Made by a program: the position numbers and the translations under genes. Shown here piece after piece: positions 57,838 through 64,000 of a DNA stretch of 64,000 nt. The stretch is from JBMOOG01 sp049324535 (GTDB lineage: Bacteria > Pseudomonadota > Alphaproteobacteria > Rhodobacterales > Rhodobacteraceae), in contig JBMOOG010000032.1 of NCBI GenBank assembly GCA_049324535.1, forward strand, positions 118,313 through 182,312, read 5' to 3'. Position 1 is the first letter of the stretch. Each line of letters begins with the position of its first letter. Under the pieces are notes generated by a model. The model was not told where the DNA came from and made no database searches. It worked only from the letters and a program-made list of their open reading frames with translations.

Positions 57838-59211
57838 TCACGCCGCCGGGCGGGCGATCTGGACCTGGTTGCGCCCGAGCGACTTCGATGCGAGCAGGGC
57901 GGCGTCGGCCTCGTCGATCAGCAGATCGACCGCCGCCGCATCCCGGGGATCGCCCAGCGCCAGCCCGACCGAGGCCGTGACCGTCACCCGCTGGCCGCTG
58001 GCGAGCGCGACGGGCGTCTCGGCGATGACGCGGCGCAGCCGCTCCGCCGCCTCGCGCGCCGCGGGGAGCGGCGCCTCGGGCATGGCCAGCAGGAATTCCT
58101 CGCCGCCGATTCGCGCGAGAAGGTCGCCCGCGCGCAGATTCGCCCGCAACCGGTCCGACACCGCGACCAGCACGGCATCGCCCGCGGCGTGGCCATGGGT
58201 GTCGTTCACCTCCTTGAAGCGGTCGAGGTCGAGCACCATCACCGCCAGCGGCCGGTCGGCCTGCCGGGCCTGGGCGGCCAGCCGTCCCAACTGGGCCAGC
58301 GCGTAGCGGCGGTTGTGCAGTCCGGTCAGCGGGTCGGTGACCGCCATCCGCAGCCCGTCGTCCACCCGTGCCCGCAGCCGTTCGATGTCGCGCTTGCGCT
58401 GGGCCTGCGCCCGCAGACGCAGCGCCATTTCCTCGGGGCTGGCCCCGGCGTCGATCAGATCATCGGCCCCGAGGTCGAGCGCGATGGCCGCGGTTTCCTG
58501 GTCGCCGGGCCCCACGACAAGGCAGATCGCCGCGTCGCGCGTCGCGTGCCGGGATCGCAGTTCCGACAGGATGCGCAGGCAGTCGCCGGCCCGGCCCATC
58601 CGGGCCTGCAGCACGAAGACATCCGGCGTGCCGCGGGCTCCGGGGGCGAAGGCGGCGTCGCGATCGAGGATGACCAGCCGGTCCGGCGTGAAGGCGGACA
58701 GCCGGCGCTTCAATTGCAGCGCCTCCTCGATCCGGTCGTCGAGCAGCGCGATGGTGGCGCGGCCGACATAGGCCGCCGGCGGTTCGGCCAGGCCGAGCTC
58801 GCGGCAGGTCTCGGCCCGAAGCCCCAGCTCGGCCGAATTCTCGCGCGCCCGCAAGAGGCTGCGCAGCCGCGCCAGAAGCACCAGCTCGTCCACCGGTTTC
58901 CAGAGGATTTCCGAGGCGCCGGCCTGCAGCGCGGCAATCCGCCGGTCCCGGTCCCGGAAGGCCGAGATCATGACCACCGGAATGTCGCGGGTCTGCGGAG
59001 CGGCGCGAAGCCGCCGGCAGACCTCGATCCCGTCCATGTCCGGCAGCTCCACATCCAGAAGAATCAGGTCCGGCACCAGTTCGGCCGCGAGCATCAGCGC
59101 CTCGTTGCCGGTGGCGGCCTGAATCGTTTCGTAATGCGCCGTGGCAAGCTTGACCTTCAGCACGATGCGGTTGGTGGCCACATCGTCAACGATGAGGACT
59201 TTGCCCGACAC
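57838..59211 (-). CDS. pleD: PleD-like response regulator diguanylate cyclase
   Basis: A 457-residue protein. A receiver domain (about 3-118) has the phosphoacceptor Asp in LILLDVELPDMDG. A second, degenerate receiver-like domain (about 140-280) lacks an obvious Asp motif, and a C-terminal GGDEF domain (about 300-455) has active-site GGEEF. The product-inhibition site RAGD lies five residues upstream of GGEEF, so feedback inhibition by c-di-GMP is expected. Makes c-di-GMP when phosphorylated. The start is taken as GTG at 59211 (VSGKVLIVDD) with GGAGA upstream. Confidence 0.9.
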   Translation of the reverse strand: MSGKVLIVDDVATNRIVLKVKLATAHYETIQAATGNEALMLAAELVPDLILLDVELPDMDGIEVCRRLRAAPQTRDIPVVMISAFRDRDRRIAALQAGASEILWKPVDELVLLARLRSLLRARENSAELGLRAETCRELGLAEPPAAYVGRATIALLDDRIEEALQLKRRLSAFTPDRLVILDRDAAFAPGARGTPDVFVLQARMGRAGDCLRILSELRSRHATRDAAICLVVGPGDQETAAIALDLGADDLIDAGASPEEMALRLRAQAQRKRDIERLRARVDDGLRMAVTDPLTGLHNRRYALAQLGRLAAQARQADRPLAVMVLDLDRFKEVNDTHGHAAGDAVLVAVSDRLRANLRAGDLLARIGGEEFLLAMPEAPLPAAREAAERLRRVIAETPVALASGQRVTVTASVGLALGDPRDAAAVDLLIDEADAALLASKSLGRNQVQIARPAA

Positions 59212-59312
59212 CTGAGGTCTCCGCGCTTTACCTGACCGCCCGTCGAGGCCATCTTCGGTCGCCAATGGTTAAGAAAGTCTTTCGGGTGGACCGGAGCGGG
59301 ACGGGGGATGGC

Positions 59313-59594
59313 ATGAACGGGCGGGAATCCGCGGAAACCGTGGCGCTTCGGGCGCTGGGCTGGATCGCTGGCGACGCGGAGCGGCTCGGGGCCTTCCTCG
59401 GGGCAAGCGGGCTCGATCCGGCCACGCTGCGCGCCCGGGCGGCCGACCCCGAGATGCTGGCCTCGGTGCTGGATTTCCTGTTGGCCGACGATGCGCAGGT
59501 GCTGGCCTTCGCCGCGGACGCCGGCCTTGCGCCCGAGGCCGCGCTCAGGGCGCGGGCGGCGCTTCCCGGCGGGGATCTGCCGCACTGGACCTGA
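59313..59594 (+). CDS. DUF3572 protein
   Basis: A 93-residue helical protein of the DUF3572 family (AETVALRALGWIAGDAERLG, MLASVLDFLLADDAQVLAFA). Function unknown. Often adjacent to pleD in alphaproteobacteria, as here (divergent, 101 bp apart). The ATG at 59313 is chosen because the residues upstream are not family-like; an alternative ATG is at 59265. Confidence 0.82.
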   Translation: MNGRESAETVALRALGWIAGDAERLGAFLGASGLDPATLRARAADPEMLASVLDFLLADDAQVLAFAADAGLAPEAALRARAALPGGDLPHWT

Positions 59595-59649
59595 GCGGTT
59601 GCATCCCCGGCCGCCATCGGTCACGGTCGCGCCCGGACGGGAGGACGCG

Positions 59650-60348
59650 ATGGGCGGCTTGCGCGGGATCATCTTCGACAAGGACGGCACGCTTTTCGAT
59701 TTTCGCGCGACCTGGGGCGCCTGGGCACGCACGATGATCGAGGAGCTGTCGGGCGGCGACGCCCGGCAGGCGGAGCGCATCGCCGCGGCTCTCGGATTCG
59801 ATCCGGCGACCGGGAACTTCCATCCCGACAGCCCGGTCATTGCCCATACCCCCGACGAGATCGCCGCGGCGCTTCTGCCGGTGCTGCCGGCCGCCAATCC
59901 GGCGGCGCTGGCCGCCCGCATGAACGCCGTCGCCGCCGACACCGCCATGGCACCGGCCGTCCCGCTTCCGGCGCTGATGGGCGTGCTGGCCGCGCGCGGC
60001 CTGGCGCTGGGGCTTGTGACCAACGACGCCGAGGCCGCGGCCCGGGCCCATCTCGCGCGGTCGGGCATCGGCGACATGATCGGGTTCGTGGCCGGCTATG
60101 ACAGCGGCCACGGGACCAAGCCGGCGCCGGGGCCGCTTCTGGCCTTCGCGGCGCAGCACGGATTCGCCCCTTCGGACGTGCTGATGGTCGGCGACAGCCG
60201 GCACGATCTGGTGGCGGGTCAGGCGGCGGGGATGCGCACGGTTGCGGTGCTGACCGGCATCGCCGGCGCGGACGACCTCGCGCCCCTGGCCGAGGCCGTG
60301 CTGCCGGACATCGGCCACCTGCCGGACTGGCTCACGCGGCACGGCTGA
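59650..60348 (+). CDS. HAD-superfamily phosphatase (phosphoglycolate phosphatase-like)
   Basis: A 232-residue HAD hydrolase. Motif I is FDKDGTLFDF with the nucleophile Asp. The cap domain is at about 20-95. Motif II is GLVTND, motif III KPAPGP and motif IV VGDSRHD. It resembles Gph, which removes the phosphate of 2-phosphoglycolate, but substrate specificity in this group is not readable by eye. 56 bp after DUF3572. Confidence 0.85.
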   Translation: MGGLRGIIFDKDGTLFDFRATWGAWARTMIEELSGGDARQAERIAAALGFDPATGNFHPDSPVIAHTPDEIAAALLPVLPAANPAALAARMNAVAADTAMAPAVPLPALMGVLAARGLALGLVTNDAEAAARAHLARSGIGDMIGFVAGYDSGHGTKPAPGPLLAFAAQHGFAPSDVLMVGDSRHDLVAGQAAGMRTVAVLTGIAGADDLAPLAEAVLPDIGHLPDWLTRHG

Positions 60349-60474
60349 CCCGGCGCCGGAGGCCGCTCTCCAAAAACGACATCCCGGTGTCGGGAATTCT
60401 GCTGACCCCTGCCGCTGGCGGCGCCCATCCTCGCCCATGCCCGGAACCGGGGCGGGCCTTCGTCGGGGGATGCA

Positions 60475-62028
60475 ATGGCGGACGATGCAAAGCGCAGGCG
60501 GTCGGGCGGCCGGGCGGGTCATGCGGCGCGCGGTGGCGGTCACGCCATCGAGCAGATGCCCTGGCGGATCCCGGTCAACCGCGACCGTCCGACCGAGCCG
60601 CTGACCGAGGACGGCGTCGCCGCGATCCACTCGGGCGCGATGCGCATCCTGCGCGACATCGGCATCCGGTTCCTGAACGACGAGGCGCTGGGGATCTTCG
60701 CCCGCGCCGGCTGCCGGGTCGAGGGCCAGACCGTGCGGATGGACGAGGACTTCGTGATGGAGATGGTGCGCCGCTGCCCGGCCGAGTTCACCATCACCCC
60801 GCGCAACCCCGACCGCGTGCTGCCCTTCGGCGGCCGGCACATCCTGTTCGGCAACGTGTCCTCGCCGCCGAACTCCTGGGATCTGGAACGCGGCAAGCTG
60901 CCGGGGTCGATGGACGCCTTTCGCGACTTCATCAGGCTGACCCAGTATTTCAACTGCATCCACTTCGCCGGCGGCTACCCGGTCGAACCGATCGACGTGC
61001 ACCCGTCGATCCGCCATCTCGACTGCCTGCGCGAAAAGCTCGTGCTGACCGACAAGGTGATCCACGCCTATTCGCTGGGACGCGAGCGGGTCGAGGATGC
61101 GATGGAGATGGTGCGCATCGCCGCCGGCCTCGACGAGGCCGGCTTCCGGGCGCGCCCGCACATGTTTACCAACATCAACTCGGTCTCGCCGCTCAAGCAC
61201 GATTTTCCGATGATCGACGGGGCGCTGCGCCTGGCGCGGGCGGGGCAGGCGGTTGTGGTCACGCCCTTCACGCTGGCCGGTGCGATGGCGCCGGTCACTA
61301 TGGCAGGGGCGGTGGCGCTTTCGATCGCCGAGGCGATGTCGGCGATCGCGCTCATCCAGTTCGTGGCGCCGGGTGCGCCCTGCATGATCGGCACCTTCAC
61401 CTCGAACGTGGACATGAAGTCGGGTGCGCCGGCCTTCGGCACTCCCGAATACATGCGCGCCACCCAGATGACCGGGCAGATGGCCCGGTTCTACGGGCTG
61501 CCGCTGCGGTCGTCCGGGGTCTGCGCCTCGAACGTGCCGGACGGGCAGTCGATGTGGGAGACCTCGAACAGCCTCTGGGCGGCGGTTCAGTCGGGCACCA
61601 ACATGGTCTATCACGCGGCCGGCTGGCTCGAGGGCGGGCTGATCGCCAGCCTCGAGAAATTCGTGCTGGACTGCGAGGTCCTTCAGATGATCCAGCGCTA
61701 CATGGAACCCCAGATCTGGGCGACATCGCCGGATGACATCGCGGTCGAGACCATCGCCGAGGTCGGCCCCGACGGTCACTACTTCGGCTGCGCCCACACG
61801 CAGGCGCGCTACACGACCGCCTTCTACGCCCCGATCGCCAGCGACTGGCGCAACTACGAAGCCTGGCAGATCGACGGCGGCGTCTGGAGTGCCGAGCGCG
61901 CGCACCGGATCGCCAAGGCGATCCTGGCCGAGTTCGAGCCGCCGCCGATGGACCCGGCGCGGCGCGAGGAACTGGATGCCTTCGTGGCCCGGCGCAAGGC
62001 CGAAGGGGGCGCGCCCACCGACTTCTGA
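60475..62028 (+). CDS. Trimethylamine methyltransferase (MttB)-family protein, non-pyrrolysine
   Basis: A 517-residue TIM-barrel methyltransferase. Family segments include HIHFAGG-like IHFAGGYPVEP, TNINSVSPLKHD, GTFTSNVDMKSGAPAFG, ARFYGLPLRSSGV and YHAAGWLEGGL. There is no in-frame amber codon, so it belongs to the non-pyrrolysine group, which includes glycine-betaine methyltransferases (MtgB type). No corrinoid protein or reactivase lies nearby. The N-terminal 25 residues are basic and Gly-rich and may be extra. Confidence 0.85.
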   Translation: MADDAKRRRSGGRAGHAARGGGHAIEQMPWRIPVNRDRPTEPLTEDGVAAIHSGAMRILRDIGIRFLNDEALGIFARAGCRVEGQTVRMDEDFVMEMVRRCPAEFTITPRNPDRVLPFGGRHILFGNVSSPPNSWDLERGKLPGSMDAFRDFIRLTQYFNCIHFAGGYPVEPIDVHPSIRHLDCLREKLVLTDKVIHAYSLGRERVEDAMEMVRIAAGLDEAGFRARPHMFTNINSVSPLKHDFPMIDGALRLARAGQAVVVTPFTLAGAMAPVTMAGAVALSIAEAMSAIALIQFVAPGAPCMIGTFTSNVDMKSGAPAFGTPEYMRATQMTGQMARFYGLPLRSSGVCASNVPDGQSMWETSNSLWAAVQSGTNMVYHAAGWLEGGLIASLEKFVLDCEVLQMIQRYMEPQIWATSPDDIAVETIAEVGPDGHYFGCAHTQARYTTAFYAPIASDWRNYEAWQIDGGVWSAERAHRIAKAILAEFEPPPMDPARREELDAFVARRKAEGGAPTDF

Positions 62029-62089
62029 CGCCGTTGGCCTTCCGTTAACGCGAAGCGGGCAGCATGGCGCCCAACACGGAAGCTCTGCC

Positions 62090-62659
62090 ATGCACCGCCT
62101 CATCAACCGTTCGATCCGGCATTTCCTTGTCCAGACCTACGGCGGGGGCCTCTGGTCGCTGGTTGCCGCCGATGCCGGGCTCGCGCTGGACGGGTTCGAT
62201 CTCTCGGTCGGGGCCGATTGCTGTCCGGCGGACCGGTTGGTGGACGCCGCGGCGCGCCGGTTGCGCCGGGACCGCAACGCGCTGCTCGAGGATCTCGGCA
62301 TCCATCTGGCCATGCTGGAACCCGTGCGCCGCGTCCTGCGCTTCGGGGGCGCGACCTTCACCGATTTCCTGCTCTCGCTGGGCGAGCTTCCGGGCCGGGT
62401 GCGCATGGCGCTGCCGGACGTCTACTTTCCCTCGATCGACGTCGAGGAGGCCGGACACGGCCGATTCATCGTGCGCGTGAAGGGCAACATGGCCGAATGC
62501 CCGGCGATCTTTGCAGGGGCCCTGCGCGCGATGGCCGACGACTACGGCGCCCTCGTGCTCATCGACCAGCCCGGGGGCGATACCCTGCGGGTGGACCTCC
62601 TCGATGATCACTTCACCGCCGGGCGCCCGTTCGACCTCGCCCTGCCGGGGGCCGCGTGA
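62090..62659 (+). CDS. H-NOX-like domain protein lacking the heme ligand
   Basis: A 189-residue protein with the H-NOX fold pattern: HFLVQTYGGGLWSLVAADAG at the N terminus, LVDAAARRLRRDRNALLEDL in the middle, then FGGATFTDFLLSLGELPGRV. By alignment to T. tengcongensis H-NOX by eye, heme-ligating His102 corresponds to Pro101, and the YxSxR porphyrin-propionate motif corresponds to VKGNM (130-134). It therefore probably does not bind heme. Its stop overlaps the start of an HNOBA-GGDEF gene (TGATG), so it likely regulates that cyclase by protein contact. Confidence 0.7.
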   Translation: MHRLINRSIRHFLVQTYGGGLWSLVAADAGLALDGFDLSVGADCCPADRLVDAAARRLRRDRNALLEDLGIHLAMLEPVRRVLRFGGATFTDFLLSLGELPGRVRMALPDVYFPSIDVEEAGHGRFIVRVKGNMAECPAIFAGALRAMADDYGALVLIDQPGGDTLRVDLLDDHFTAGRPFDLALPGAA

Positions 62660-63678
62660 TGGGCGGCGCACCGTTCGATGCGCCGCTCTGGCTCGACGCG
62701 GACCGGCTCGGACGGCTGATGCCGCTCGCGCTCTGGCTCGCGCCCGACGGCCGGGTGCGTGCCGCCGGACCGACGCTGCGCAAACTCGGGCCGCAGATCC
62801 GGCCAGGCGCCGCCTTTTCCGACCTCTTCGACCGCCTGCGCCCCGCCTCGGGTCCCCTTGCCACGCCGGAAGGGCTGCGGCTGGACATCGCGCTGCGGTC
62901 CGGGGCGCGGACGCCGTTCCGCGCCCTCGCGATCGACCTTGGCGGGCAGGGCACGCTTCTCGACCTGTCGCTCGGCATCCATGCCGCCGACGCGGTTCGA
63001 ACCTACGGTCTCACCATGTCGGACTTCGCCCCCACCGACCTGACGGTCGAGCTGCTGTTCCTGACCGAGGTGAAGGATGCGGTCATGGCCGAGCTTGCCG
63101 CCGTCAACGCCCGCCTGCACGAGGCGCGGGGCCGGGCCGAGGCGCGCGCGCAGACCGATGCGCTCACCGGGCTGGCCAACCGCAGGGCGCTGTTCGACGA
63201 ACTCGCACGCGCCGCGCAGGTCGCCGCGGAGGGCAGCGCGCACTTTGCGCTGGCAGCTCTGGACCTCGACCTGTTCAAGCAGGTCAACGATACGCTGGGC
63301 CATGCCGCGGGTGATGCGGTCCTGACCCATGTGGCGCAGGCGCTGAACCAGGCGACCCGGTCGGACGACCTCATCGCCCGCGTCGGCGGCGACGAATTCG
63401 TGATCCTGTTGCGGGGCCTGACCGATCCCGGTCCCATCCGCCAGCTCGCGCGGCGGATCATCACGGCCATCGAGCGGCCGGTCCCGGTCGGGGATCAGGC
63501 GGCGCGGGTCTCCGCCTCGATCGGGGTGACGCTCTCGAACCGCTATGACGCGCCGGACGCCGCCCGTATGATGGCCGACGCCGACGCCGCGCTCTACGCC
63601 GCAAAGCGTGCGGGCCGCGGCCGCATGAGGCTGCACAACCCCGCACGGCCGACGGCCATCAACCGTCGCCGGGCATGA
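62659..63678 (+). CDS. Diguanylate cyclase with HNOBA sensor-associated domain
   Basis: A 339-residue protein. An N-terminal HNOBA (H-NOX-associated) PAS-like domain (about 15-135, RLMPLALWLAPDGRVRAAGP) and a linker coiled coil (ELAAVNARLHEARGRAEARA) precede a GGDEF domain (about 165-330) with DALTGLANRR and intact RVGGDEFVIL. The inhibitory site RSDD lies five residues upstream of GGDEF. It is predicted to make c-di-GMP under control of the H-NOX-like partner, its translationally coupled neighbour. The coupled ATG at 62659 is preferred to the upstream GTG. Confidence 0.87.
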   Translation: MGGAPFDAPLWLDADRLGRLMPLALWLAPDGRVRAAGPTLRKLGPQIRPGAAFSDLFDRLRPASGPLATPEGLRLDIALRSGARTPFRALAIDLGGQGTLLDLSLGIHAADAVRTYGLTMSDFAPTDLTVELLFLTEVKDAVMAELAAVNARLHEARGRAEARAQTDALTGLANRRALFDELARAAQVAAEGSAHFALAALDLDLFKQVNDTLGHAAGDAVLTHVAQALNQATRSDDLIARVGGDEFVILLRGLTDPGPIRQLARRIITAIERPVPVGDQAARVSASIGVTLSNRYDAPDAARMMADADAALYAAKRAGRGRMRLHNPARPTAINRRRA

Positions 63679-63897
63679 CCCATGCCAAACGGGGATCGCC
63701 ATGGAAGGGGGAAGGCGCCTGGCAGCCCGTAGGGGAGTCTTTTGCATTGAAAAACAAAGGAAAAATTCGGCTGATACCAACAAGAATACCAACAAGTGAA
63801 AGCTGCCCAGAGGAGTCACAGTCGATTTTCGGGAAGGTGTGGCGATACCAACACAGGGCATCGCCACGCCGATCTTAGGCTCCAGACTCATTGATTG
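63679..63897. other. Non-coding gap, AT-richer than the rest of the window
   Basis: No supported gene. A block of A/T-rich sequence (about 63738-63800) contains two ATACCAACAAG copies 12 bp apart (63774, 63786), with a third partial copy at 63845. An 11-bp inverted repeat (GGTGTGGCGAT at 63836-63846 and ATCGCCACGCC at 63860-63870, one G-U) could be a terminator-like hairpin. The composition contrast suggests acquired DNA next to the IS element. Confidence 0.5.
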
Positions 63898-64000
63898 TCA
63901 AAGCCAGAACAGGACGGTAGCGGCGAGGGTGACGGCAGAGAGGAAAACCCTGGGGCACCTGTCGTAGCGGGTGGCGATGCGGCGCCAGTCCTTGAGCCTG
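63875..64000 (-). mobile_element. IS5-family insertion sequence, right end, truncated by window edge
   Basis: The element enters from the right edge. Its transposase ends at 63898, and its outer terminus is probably near TTAGGCTCCAGACTCA (63875-63890), which looks like an IS terminal repeat. The other end and the target duplication are outside the window, so the exact boundary is a guess. Confidence 0.65.
63898..64000 (-). CDS. IS5-family transposase, C-terminal fragment
   Basis: The 33 visible residues include LKDWRRIATRYDRCPRVFLS and end ATVLFWL. This is the characteristic C terminus of IS5-group (IS427-like) DDE transposases, including the RxxxRYDR segment. The rest of the gene continues beyond the window. 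Confidence 0.82.
   Translation of the reverse strand, partial: RLKDWRRIATRYDRCPRVFLSAVTLAATVLFWL

Noticed and set aside
59545..62106. An 853-codon minus-strand frame opposite the HAD and MttB-like genes
   Set aside because: Shadow frame of two conserved genes, with no recognisable domain.

Overview
The window is high-GC DNA from an alphaproteobacterium, very probably a Rhodobacteraceae/Paracoccaceae member. This rests on the complete beta-hydroxyaspartate cycle cluster, the pcm-tolC-PopZ-like gene order, the PutA/Lrp-type PutR pair, alphaproteobacterial conserved hypotheticals (DUF6280-, DUF3572-, DUF983-like), a PleD-type cyclase, and GC-rich intergenic repeats ending in GGGTATT...GAAGAAG. 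The genus cannot be assigned from sequence alone. Most genes are chromosomal housekeeping or catabolic genes. The only mobile DNA seen is the 3' end of an IS5-family transposase at the right edge.

1-5.5 kb: purine ring catabolism. After the 3' half of a LysR regulator come uraH on the minus strand and, divergently, a fused allantoinase/OHCU decarboxylase, an (S)-ureidoglycine aminohydrolase, ureidoglycolate lyase and an NCS2 purine permease. The route ends in glyoxylate plus urea; uricase and allantoate amidohydrolase are not in the window. 5.5-11.7 kb: a PaiB-like protein, then bhcA-bhcB-bhcC-bhcD on the minus strand and divergent bhcR. This is the glyoxylate-assimilating beta-hydroxyaspartate cycle, so a glyoxylate-producing and a glyoxylate-consuming pathway lie side by side.

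11.7-27.9 kb: a GAPDH-family enzyme, tRNA-Cys, a phosphohexomutase, a PIMT-family methyltransferase, TolC, a PopZ-like acidic protein, a DUF6280-like protein, YgfZ, an MsbA-like exporter, a BhcA paralogue, a DUF305 protein whose ribosome site lies in a perfect 12-bp hairpin, a HisC-like aminotransferase, DUF1992 and ValRS. 27.9-34.2 kb: a TetR-controlled ABA4-like/membrane protein pair, an HxlR-SCP2 regulator divergent from a DUF1428/VOC/PhnB-like operon, and an Lrp regulator divergent from ornithine decarboxylase, which has a structured leader.

34.2-49.2 kb: an orphan molybdenum hydroxylase large subunit, metF/metR, suhB, a rhomboid protease, putA/putR, a META-domain envelope protein, tRNA-Leu, a cold-shock protein, an Fsr-like MFS exporter and MetRS. 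49.2-55.4 kb: a DsrE gene broken by two nonsense codons, an aldo-keto reductase, a lipocalin-like lipoprotein, an XRE regulator divergent from a desaturase, an EamA transporter, a Nudix hydrolase and a DUF983 protein. 55.5-57.8 kb: an EF-hand protein followed by an ECF sigma factor, a putative membrane anti-sigma factor and a CnrX/Spy-like sensor. 57.8-64 kb: a PleD-like cyclase, a DUF3572 protein, a HAD phosphatase, an MttB-like methyltransferase, and an H-NOX-like protein lacking its heme ligand, translationally coupled to an HNOBA-GGDEF cyclase. An AT-richer gap and the IS5-type element follow.

All function calls are from motif recognition by eye; no database search was run.
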